This document shows positions 40,803 to 52,800 of a stretch of DNA of 64,000 nt, one piece after another. The DNA is from Diploscapter coronatus (Eukaryota; Nematoda; Chromadorea; Rhabditida; Rhabditidae). How positions within the stretch are numbered: position 1 is the first letter of the stretch; each line of letters opens with the position of its first letter. The notes below the pieces were generated by a model, which was given only the letters and a program-made list of their open reading frames with translations, did no database searches and was not told where the DNA came from. Where the stretch lies: assembly GCA_964036155.1 (NCBI GenBank), contig OZ038422.1:68533201-68597200 (forward strand). The letters are read 5' to 3'. Made by a program: the position numbers and the translations under genes.

Positions 40803-43800
40803 CTAAAATTCCAATATTACCTGTTTTTCTTGAGTAACTTTAGTAACATGGAAATAATTGCCAGGTTCAGCCCCAGCGGGTCTAACAACTAAATCGGCTG
40901 TACTTCTGGCCTGAAAACCACGTCTAAAATCATATTCATTCTAAAGTCTACCTCTCCCGCGACATTTTCAGCCAAACAAGTGAATTGTCCCGAGTCCGCA
41001 GTTTCAACTTGAACGACGATCAGCGAGTGATAGCCGTTACCTTCCTGAAATTATAGCTTCATAAAAAGGAACTAACATTCGTGGAGAAAATTAGCAAAAT
41101 CAAATTTACTCACATTAACAAGACGGACTTCATCGCAGTCAGGAATCTCAACTCCATCTCTCAGCCAGGTTACCTGAAAAATAACTATTTTCTTCCTCTT
41201 GCTTTCAATGCTGTAAAACGGCATTACTTTGTATATTATTCAAGCCCCAAGATGAGAGAAACAGTCAGAGCCCGCCCTTTCTTCACATATTCCTCTAAAT
41301 CTCTTGGCTCTGGCTGGAATCTTGAATGTTCCTAACCGTTTTGTCATTTGCAACGGGAAAAATTGTATTCGAGCCTTGCACCACAATTTTCTTATTTTTT
41401 AAATCTCTTCTCTTTTTTATCATTTCTCATAAATGATAGATTTAATAACCCAAGTTTGAAGATTCAATAAATAATTGGAACCCACTGAAATCAATCCGTC
41501 TACACCAATACTGTCTGCACGCTTGGCACTCCCACATTTCAAACATGTGCTCATTCGCTTACTCACGACATTCGATCAACCTACCGTCGGTTCAGGGTCT
41601 CCAGTGACTCTGACAGTCCATTTGAGCTGAGCTCCTTCTTCAATCTCTTCACTGATCAATCGCTGAATGAAATCGGGAGCTGTCGTTTTTGCTGAAATAT
41701 TTGATCATTTGACTCATTCTGATTTTTGTTCTTACGTCTAACAACGAGTTGTGCACTGCTCGTGGCCACTCCACTGGTGTTCCTCGCCGTGCACATGTAT
41801 TTGCCTCCGTGAATCGGTTGACATTTCTGAAATAAAAGCAATAAGAAAAGGTTCTAGGAGAAATTGAACACTAATTCTGAATTTCCGAATATTGTGAAAA
41901 ACTTTCAAGTTTGAAATAATAAATGTTTACATCAAATACGAGTGCGACTCTGCCTCCGATATTGCTGATTTGAATGTCAGGCAGAGTGTTTCTGGTTAGT
42001 GCAACACCGTCCTTCGTCCATCTGAAAAATATCAATCATTTGAATTTTTTATGAAAGAATTTGTTAAAGAATCTTAGCATTTCGGATTCATACTCTAGCT
42101 TTTCTTTCCAATGAAAGATAATCGAATCTATCAAAACATGATCTTTCAAATAAACCCTCAAGTGAATTACTAACTCGACGGTAGGGGCAGGCCAGCCAGT
42201 GACGACGGCCTCGAATCTGGCAGAGTCTCCATCAGCAGCGACGGCAGAGACGAGTGTCTGGGTGAAATGAGGAGGATGACCAGAGACTGTCGACGAGCCT
42301 GCTGAGGTCGCTGAGGTCGCTCCTGAAGTAGCTTGCAGGGAGGCTGCTGCAGCTGCAGCTGCTTGCCTGCGACGCTCTTCCAATTCGTATTGCTCCAGAA
42401 GTTCCTGAAATTGATACGCAAAATTAGTATGAAAAGGTATAACAAAGAGTCGTTTGACAAGATAATATTACTGTTTTCGGTGACCTGGAGAAGAAATAGT
42501 TGCATCGCTGCATACAAAATAGTATTGTAAAAAGAAATTTTCCCTAAAAAAAAACCCTTCACTATATTACATGCTACGATGTAACTACTTTCCAAATTAC
42601 CATATTTTATGTAAGAAAGAAAAAATTATAAAAATGAAATAACTTGTGCGATATCTTTTATTTTTGTTGAGTGTATAAAATCTAACCTGGTCATTCCTGT
42701 GAGTCTGAATAGCCCTCTTGGCAGGTGGGGGAGTAATCAGTCGACTTCCTCCTTCATGTTTCTGAGGTCTTCGCTGCTGCTCGTATTCGAACATGGCGAA
42801 TTCCTCGGTTATCTAGAAGAATAACAAATTAGAAAATACTCGTAATGAACTTCAAAATACCGTGGTCTTTTCAGTGGGCCTCTTGGGAGTCCCCTGTTTG
42901 ACTTCTCTGGACAATCCTCGAGGACGAACGTGGACGACTGTCAATGTCTCGGTCACTCCTCGCTTGTTCTGAATAAATGAGAATAAAAAGTTGACGATTT
43001 TTTTCAGAAAAAGGTTTTCAAAATCTAAAAATTCAATAATTCCCAAATCCAAGAACGAAAAATTCTGATTTAGAACAGTTTTAGGAATACTAAAAGTCAA
43101 GGAACTTTCTAAGAAATCAATGTTTCATTTCTAAAGTACAACAGCTTGTTTCTTTTCCTTCAGCTTCTCTGAAATTCAGTCAGTGCCTAACTCTATGTAA
43201 TCCTAACCTCAGCAATGAGTTTGTAATATCCAGCGTGTTCGAGCGTTGCATTCTTAATGCTGACACGAATTGTATCGTTGATTTGTGAAATCTGAAACTC
43301 CACATCACGATGATGCAATTATATTGGATGAAAGACCTGCACAAATTCGTTCTTCTCGTTGAGTCGAATCTGATTTTCATTGAAGAAAAGCCTGATCTTG
43401 GGCCTGGGATTGCCGACCAACACGCACTCTATCGAGAACGACTCGCCCTCCTCGGCCGTGTACTCTCTTTGGAATGCACGGATGAACTCGGGCTCGCTCA
43501 TTATTGGGGATTCACCTGAAATTGGCAGATAGTTTGCTATATTATTGAAACCAGTTTTGAATACTTAAATACTACTGTGTCATCATCTATAAGGCTCTTG
43601 AGATTTAAAAATTAGCATATATGCCTTCCTCACACTATTTATGATAGGAGAATGCGAGAATAGCATTGAAGTTTAGGATGGCTAATCTTGGAAATTCCAA
43701 ATCTTATTGGATGACAGAATATAAACAAAAAAAATCCTTCAATTTTTATCTCTAGTTTTTCTTTATTTTCTAAAAACTGATCGTCAAAAGTTTTCTGAAA

Positions 43801-46800
43801 ACCAACCTAATGGCAATCTATGAGCGGGCAAAGGAGGAGGCGTGGGCGTGTACCCATCAGTCCAATAGCCTTCCACGTCCGACGCCACAAGCATGCTGTC
43901 TCTCTGCTTCACAGAAGCTGTTTCCTCATCCGTTTCTCGGGTCTGAACATCTTTCATTTTATAATTTTTTGAAAAGCTTCTGGATAAAATAACATTCTTT
44001 CAGGTTCAGTTTGATATGGCCAATGTTGAAAAAGAAGGAAACTAAGTTTACAGAAAAAATAAGATTGTTGCATTTTTACCTGAGTAACAGTCTGAGTGAC
44101 AGTGGGTTCGAAATATCTGATGTGCTCAGCCTGATTGTCCGCAGTGTGCACGCCGCCCTCCACGATAGTCGTTGTCATTGTTTTTCGAGTTGTTTGTGGA
44201 GATGCTGTTTGCTGCTTCAATTGACGAGCCTAAAATTTTTCAATCTCTAGAAAAGACGAGGAAAAACCTACTAGCTCTTCTGATTCATCGAGATTCAGTT
44301 TCTTGATCGTGATGGACGTTTCAGAAGGAGCTGATCCCTGGGACACGCCTCTCTGAGATCTCACAGGATAAGAATCATTCTTTGCTTATTCCAATTTTCA
44401 TTATTTAATTATTTTTCAAAACTCATCAGATTTAAAGATGAAATAAGAAATATTCGAGAAACTGAATGGACTCACATTGATGCCCGAATCCTCAGTTTCG
44501 ATTCTCCTAGTCGTGACAACAGTTTCTGTGGGGACGGCAGAGGCCTGAGATCCGGCTCTCTGAAAATAAGGAATCAAATAAAAATTTCATTGAATTCCAA
44601 CATTGATTCCCGATTCCTCGATGTCCAATCTCTTGATGGTTACAGTTGTGCCATGCGGCTCTTGCTGCATAGTGTGCACCCAGCCTTCGCCTGTCGTCGT
44701 CTCTGTCACTGTTTGACTCGTCTGAAATTATGAAAATTTAGAAATATTTCTCGAATAAATACCTTTTGTTCCTTGACTTCAGGCACGATTTCTCTCACCG
44801 TCGCTGCACTCATCGATCTAAAAATGTGATAATTGTGATTTTTTTTTACATGTTAAGCAAAACTCTCTAAAGATACCTTTCCTCTCCACTTCTAATGACT
44901 TCTTCATCAGCACCTCTCCTTGTCGTCGTAATCGTTTCTTTGATCAGCGGAATCGATTGACCGTCTTTCTGCAAAGAAATGGGTTGTTCTTGAATAAGGG
45001 AAAATCGATCAAGAAGTAGTAATCAGAATAGTAATTAAGAATATCCCTTACATGCACGCCTCCTTCTGTAGTGATCGTGGTTGTTTGAACGAACCCACTC
45101 TTTTTTTCATCGGGCAGAATTATAATATCGTCGATTCTCTCGATCGGAGGCTGACTTCTTTCGATCGAACGACGATCGGCAGGACCAGAGGGCATGTGCA
45201 CTTGCTGAAATAAAACACAATAATCATGTGAAGCTTCCTCGCTTCTTACCGCGATCTGTCCGGTAGGTAGCCCTTTTTGGCTCATTGCTGTTTGAGGGGC
45301 TGGCTGCTCGATTGGTTGTTGGATTTTCTGAAGCTTTTGATATATTGATCGATCGAACGCAGCTATCTTCGGTAAATTCGAGTTTTACTTCCGTTCCAAA
45401 TGCAGGAAACGTTCATTTTGCAATTCTCTTACATGATTATTGATTCTGGTTAGGAATTCTCTAAAATCTACCGCGACATTCTCGACAGCCGGCGACCCGC
45501 TCGTGATGGTTGGCTGTCCCATTTCCGGATGAGGAGTCTGGCCGATTTTCGCTGCGTGTTCCTGCGGAAGGCCTGCAGTGATGTGTGTAGAATGGAGTTC
45601 TGGCTGGGGAGATTGACGGATCGTCTGAAAATAATAATTTCACTAAGTTGGCTAGTTCTACTGTTTCTAGTTAAGCAATTATCGCGCTATTTTTTCGTAA
45701 TATTCTGCTAAATAATGTTATGGAATTTTGAAAATTTCGAGATTTTATCCAAAAATCGATCATTTCAAAATTCCTACAGCAATGTTCATGGTTCTTGCAG
45801 ATTCGTCAGTCCTGGTTGCCTGTCCGACGGCAGGCTGAATTGGTTCGTGCGACTGGCTGATGTATTGCAGCTGGGTGGTGGAAGTCGATGTCTGCACTGG
45901 CTGGGCTCGGGGAGAGGGCTCGTGGACACGCTGAAATATAACGAAATTGCAATAGTCGTCGAAACATTATCAGCAGATAAACACTTCATAAATACCTAAT
46001 AGAGATTAGAACACAACATCACCTTACAAGAAGTGATAAAATTAGAACCAACTTCATCTATCATCAGCCTATTGTTTATTCGTCAGTTCTGACGAAAGTG
46101 GTGCATAATCAAGGCTAGTTTTTGCTCAAAATCAATCCATAAACAACCTACATGAGAACTAGTGTGCAGAGACTCGGTGTCCTCGATCTCCCTGCTCTGT
46201 CTGGTGTCAGTCCGCGGCTGGACAGGCACATCCCGCATCAGCTCGTCCACCATCTTCACGTAAGTCTCTGCAGTCCTCACCTCCCTGTCTTCCCTCGTCA
46301 CTGAGGGTTGTGCCATTATCTCGTCGATCGAGTCCACCCATCTCTGCTCTGTCCGACGAGTCTCGGTTGTTTGTGAGCTCGTTATGTTCGGAATTGGAGA
46401 ACCGACTGAAGACGCTGCGCGATATTCTGATTCGATCATCTGAAATTGTGCTATTTCAGAAAAATCAGTGAATGTTTCCATCAATAAAGAGCGAGTGGAA
46501 TGATCTTTTTCTTCAAACTTTTTGAAACGAGGAATGATGAATAAGGTTTATAAAAGGTAGACGAAGTATAACTTTCGGGAATGGCACATTACTAATAGAA
46601 TGGTTTGCAATAGAAAATTGGACATTATTCCGATTCCCGATGCTAAATAAATTCATGTCTATTAAAGCTTACATCGACCCAGCGTTTCTCCTCGCTTCTC
46701 TTCTCCTCGGAAATAGTGGACAATTCTCTCGAAACGTGTGAGAGTGGTTCAGGCTGATATTGGCCGGCGATATGCAGCGTCGCCCCGGTCACTGCCTCTC

Positions 46801-49800
46801 CGACTTCGTTCACGGCCTTCACTGTGTACAGACCTGCGTGACGGGGCTGCATTGACGGAATCGTCAGGCGAGTCCAGCCATCCGCCTGAAAGATCAAACA
46901 AATTTTCAAAAGTAGATCATTTGGTATAGCAAGAAAAGGCTTGATAAAAATCGTCAGATTTTCATAATTTTCATTGTGATTGAATTTTTGAAAGAGAAGT
47001 ATGATCTATGATTCAAGTTTTACTTACAGTCTCTTCGATCTTGACCTCCTCAGTGGTCGTGATCGGTTGATTGTTGAAATTCCATTGCACGGCAGGGCGA
47101 GGTTCACCTAAACAATGAATAATTGAAATGACAACAAATTGAGCGTAGACCATAAATAATCGCAAAAATTAGAATTTGATAAAACTTTCAACCTTGCACA
47201 TAAACTTGTAGAGTAGCCTTGGATCCCTCCTGCCAAGTGCTGTTTGTGAGAGTCGGTTGGATGGTCGGCGCTCTCTGTGGACGGTGGAAACTGGGCATGG
47301 CAGGCTTGGGGAAAGTGGGCGGTCCTCTCTTGGGCTGCACCTTGAGCTGACAGAAATTGGCCACCTCCCCGTGCACATTCCTCGCCCTGGCCAGGTAAGT
47401 CCCACTGTCAGCCTGAGTGACTCTCTCGATCGTCAGTCTACAGTGATCTCCGGAGAAGGTCAGATGCGTCCTTTCGTCCTCTTGGATCACATCCTCGCTC
47501 TTTTGCCAAACAACCTGCAAATTGTTGAGTTTTTTTTCTGAATTGTCCAAATTCATCCTACCTCAGGTTCAGGCTTTCCTACAATCACGCAGTCCAAGTG
47601 GGCAGTCTCGCCTTCGTTCACCTAAAATAACATCACATTTTGAAGTGACGACTCTTATCAGTATTGTGTGAATGATAATCAAAAATTCAAATTTCTGTGT
47701 ATTCCTTTCGAAGATTAAATATTACCTGAATGTTCTGTAGTTGTTTCACGAATCTCGGTTTCTCATCCTCAAGAATGGTGGAAGACATAGCAGATCTCGA
47801 CTTGACGATCAGCTTCGCGCTGCTTTCTGCTTGGCCCACGGCATTCGTGGCTCGGACCGTGTATGTCGCTGTGTCTTCGATGAAACTTTCCTAAAAGTTT
47901 CATTTTCCATTATTTTTGCTCGTTTCAAAGAATTCTGTGTAAAGGCTATCAACTTTTCAACGGAGCAACATCAAGAAAAGACAAAAATGATCCTCACGAG
48001 AGCTCGTTTTTAAAACTCACCTCAATAACGAGACTAGCCACCCCATTGATGTACTGCTGTCTGTAGTCCATGTTGCTCTTGACATCGATGCCGTCCTTCA
48101 GCCAGGTGATCACTGCCTCTGGTTGGCTGTCGATGCGCGCTGCGAACTCGAAGCGACTCCCTTCATCTATCTAAAAAGATGACGATATTCAAACAGCCAA
48201 GTCATTCTTGGATCAGTATTTCATCTATCAATAAGGTCTGATTTTTATCATTATCTAGTCGAAATTACTCTGAAAGTTTCCCTCTTTTCATCAACGAGGA
48301 TAAGAAAAATGTGGAAAATTATGACGAGTTCTCATCTCATATCAAACACGATTCAACTGCCAAACCACTGGAATAAAAGAAAAGAAAACTAATAGCTAAT
48401 AATTCCTACTTCAGCGTCCCTAAGCGGAATGACGATCTTCGGTGCAGTGGCCTGTTGTTGTGGCTGTGGCTGTTTCTGCGTCTGTATTCTCTTCCTGTCC
48501 TGTTCGACCTTTTCGTTGAGTTCTTTGACGAGCTGCGAGATGATTTGCTGTCTTCTCGAAGTATCTTCCAGCACGATTCTGTACGTTTCATCCTGCAACC
48601 ATTTCATCATTTCCTTTCCTTCATTCGTAATCAATTTACCTCGACAACGGTCTTCTTGGCTTCCTGTATTCTCTGGTCCTGTGCGACCACATTCTGATGA
48701 ATTCTCTGCACCTGTTCTTCGACATGTTGCAAGTCTTCCTTCGTTGTCACTGGTTTGTCTTTTATCGTTCTGAAAATTAAAATTATGGAACTCTTAAGTA
48801 TTTTACTGAAAGAATAAGAGGTTGGTAAAAAGGTTTTGTCACGTTCTATTTTCTGAATTTTCTATTCCCCCACAAATGAAAAACAAATTGGGCGGGTTAT
48901 GCATTACCATGAAGATAGATGAAGGAATAATAAAGTTTCGCCTAATACTGATCTGAATATTATCGACAAATTCTAAGAAAATAATTGTACCCAACAGAAC
49001 TTTTTTACCAACCTAATAGTATCATCAATGATCTTCTGAAGATTTTGCTTAATAGTGAAAAACTACAAAAAAATCGCAAATCAACCTGATGATCTCAACA
49101 GTTTCCTCCTGCCAAATCTGCACCAACTCGATTGTCTTCATGGCCTTTTCGACCTCTGCCTTCTTTGCAGCCTCTGCATATTCACTCGTCTCGAAGTAAG
49201 TCAAATCGACAGTTTTCGACTCCTGCACGGTCTCTGGCTGTGCCTGTGCCTGAGGCTGAGACTGGACAGTCAGCTGTGTCTGTCTCTCCTCGACTCTCCT
49301 CTCCAAATTCCCAACCATATCCTGGATGTGTCTCTGGATCTCCTTCACTTTCGACTTCTTCACGATGTCTGCAAATTTCGTCACCGCCTAATCATCTTGT
49401 GTTCGTAAATCTTTGAGGCGTAAACTGTTGCACGGGTTCATTTTAGCTCTAGATAGAAATAGGTAGAATGAACAGAGTATTCTCAAATAAAAATATTTCT
49501 TCCCTTTTCTCGATTACATAGATTTTAAAATTAAATTAAGTCGAGCATAAATTAATTTCGGGAATAATTTACCTTCCTGTTCAGATATTTCACTGACTCT
49601 CTTCGACACATCCTCTACCTCTCGTTTCACCTTCTGCAGCTCCGTCTTGAGGATCTCGTTGTCCTGAAATTAGTTTGCTAGAATTAGAAAACTGGAACTC
49701 GTTCTAACCTGCACGGTGTCTATCTTCCTTGCTCCTAGAAGTCGGATGATTTCGATGGTATTTTCCTGCCACCTAAGAGTTATTTTATCAATTGAATTTT

Positions 49801-52800
49801 TGCAGAAAGAATTATAGCAAATCACGTAATTTTTATCCCAATTTCATTTAGCAAAATGTGAGCATATTTTTAAGAAGGCTACTCTCCATTGTCCTCGAAA
49901 TGAGCCTTGTCGTATGTCCTCTGCGTCTATAACCTGCGATGCGCACGCATTGAGATTAGAGGGAGATAAGAGGAAGCAGAGAGCAAAAACGAGCAAGCAT
50001 ATAGCTAAGACTCGCGGGTACCTCTTTCCCCTTTCTTTGCAAGGGACCCCTTCTGGAGACGATAGAGAATATGAGAGATGACAGGAAAATTTAGTTCAAA
50101 ATAAGATGGAACAAGCGCTAAAGAATACGCAAGAAAAAACTAAACAACTCACATCTGAATTTCTTCGACAGTTCTGGTGAGCTTCTTCTGTTCCATGACC
50201 TGTTTGATTTTCTGTGCCTCTTCTCTGATGAGGTTCTGTCTTTCAACGAGTCGAGTCGATGCTTTTTGGACGATTGGTTCTGAATCACTTGTTTTCAAAG
50301 CTATCTTCACTACTAACTCTTTCAATTGTTCAAAAAGTACACTAAATTTTAGATAAAAGTCAAAGAAAAACACTATAAAACTTGTTCGAAGGAGAATGTA
50401 ACTTACGATATGCTTGCTGCAGAACCTCCCTGATTTGGCTGCTCTTTTGTTGTTCTTCTTCCTGCACCTTTTCGATCTTCTCGATGCTCTCATCGACCTC
50501 TCTCCTGTCCCTCGGCTGGCTGCTCGCTATTATCTTCAATATCTCGATCTGCTCTGTCTGCCACATTTGAATTTCTTCGATCGTCCGTAGAACTTGAGAA
50601 ACCGAAAACTGAAAGAAATCACTTTCAAGCTGATTTAGAATAAGGAAATCAACCTTCTGTGCCAAATTATTGACAGCCTGTGAGATATACTGTTGAGCTT
50701 CAGCGACTTTCGAGATTTGGGACAATTGCTGCTCAGCTGAAAGTTCTTTTTTCTTTTGAAGAAAAGAGACGATATTAGTGGAGTTTATTCGAAACGACTA
50801 GGATGAATGAAAATGTCTTACAAGTATTTGTCCTGGCCAAGTCAGCAATCTGCGTGCTTCTCTCCTGCATTTCCTTCCTGAGACTGTCCACTCTCTGCTG
50901 CATCTGCTCGCAGTCTCTGCCAGTCTTCACCTCAGCCGCATCCAACGTCTTTATTATCTCGATCGCGTCTGTTTGCCACATTTGGATTTCTTCAATGACT
51001 CGTCGCAAAGAGGATGTCTCAATCTGAAAAATAGCATAGTTTCACGAAACATGGAAAATAATCCCACCCCCTGGCTGATTGAATGCAATTTCCTCCTGAT
51101 CTCTTGCTGCCTCTGCTCGATCTGCTCGATTCTGCTGAGAATCTCTGTATTCGTGGTCTCTCCCTTCATCTGTGTCAGAGTCGCACTGTGCCTGTCGCCT
51201 GCTTCCGCAAATCCGTGGATCTTCAGGCGAATTTCTTCATTTTCCTGAAAATTTTGAGAATATCCTTGAACGACTAATTCCTCTCAAACCTTGTATGATT
51301 TAGTCTCCGTACCACCCAACTTTCCAATGATTTCAATCACGTCGTCCTGCCACATTTGGATTTCCTCGATTTGTTTCTCGAACACGCTTCTTTCAGTCTG
51401 AAAAAATAAAAATTGAAAATGGGAGGAAAAACTTGTGATTTTCGTATACAAAACGAGGAAGATTAATGGCGAAATTGGATATTAGAGGTGTGGTCACCTC
51501 ACATTTAGCACGATTTCTAAGTCAAATTTTGCCATACAGATCCAGAAAGATGCCATGGTATTTAGGAGAGCAGAAATTTAGTCACACACATTTTCTTCCA
51601 AACTATTGAACAAGAAAGACATCGAAATTCTCTTGCCTTATTCTTCTGCCACTCATTCCATTTGTGGTTGATGTAAGTAAATCGATTTCCGTGATCAATG
51701 ATCAGATTGTTGACGGCCGTCTGCGCCCTGACTACGTTCAACCACTCGTCAGATTTGCCGATCTGCTCTGCGTGTGAGATGAATTTCTCTCCTGCAATCA
51801 TCATTCTTCGATGTCTTCGTAAGATTCAATGTCAACCCTGTTGTTTCTCCTGCCCGAGCGTCTCCCGAATCATCTGGAAGACGTTGTTCATCTGCGCAGC
51901 GACTTTCTCGTTCGTGAAGTCTCTGTTCGTGTCGAGCAGAGCCGTCAGGGCGTCGAACGAGGCCTCGAGGTCTTTCGCGAAACGGTGCACCTGAAAAAGA
52001 AATAATTTTTCATGTTTTCTTGACTTCTTGCCAAGTTCTTGATTTTTAAAAGAAGAAGACCTAATAAAAAAGACGATTAACTTTCCAATAAGTATTTTAA
52101 TGCCTACAGCCTCGTAATTCTCCCCCAACTGAATCCGATTGTCGACAGTCTCTTTCAGCCTTCTGTAGGACTTCTCGAATTGGATCACTTTCTCTCTGTC
52201 CTGCATCTGTCCCAACTGAGACATTATCGATGACTCGCGGTTCTGAAATTTACTCATCGATTTGAGAAAAAAGGACGTAAGTTTCCAACCATGATCTGAT
52301 TGGCGAATTCCTTGTGAGCAGCGACGAACTGATGTGCCTCCGCCAGATTGCCTCCCATGTCCCCATTCTGAGCCAGGAAGGGCACGGCTGTCATATCCAT
52401 CCATTCGAATAGGGAGCCGCCTGGATGGGAAGACGGGGGCATTGCTTGTTGCTGCTGTTGAAGTTGACCGTTTTGCTGCTGCTCCTGAAAATTCCTCAAA
52501 TTGATAGAAATCTTACTCCCGAAAGTTTAGATGATTGAGCTACTTTCAACATCAATAGTATTGATTACAAATCGATTCAAAATGCCGTGAGATTGTTTGG
52601 CTCCTATAGAGGTCGGCTTTTATGAATTTTTCAACTGCAAAACTTCAATTCGCAGTGTAACCCTTTCGATTACAAAATGAATCGTAACTTCACTTTCATC
52701 TCTAACCAATTAAAATCCTACCCGCTCAATCTGCTGCACGGCCTCCTCGAACTTCTTCAATCTCTCGTGCAGCTCCTCGCACCGTAGCCTCACATATCTC

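Noticed and set aside
40706..40803. An additional 3' exon of the giant gene after the 40.8 kb exon
   Set aside because: No in-phase open exon with an acceptor was seen; reading on gives a stop 15 bases later, which is the simpler end.
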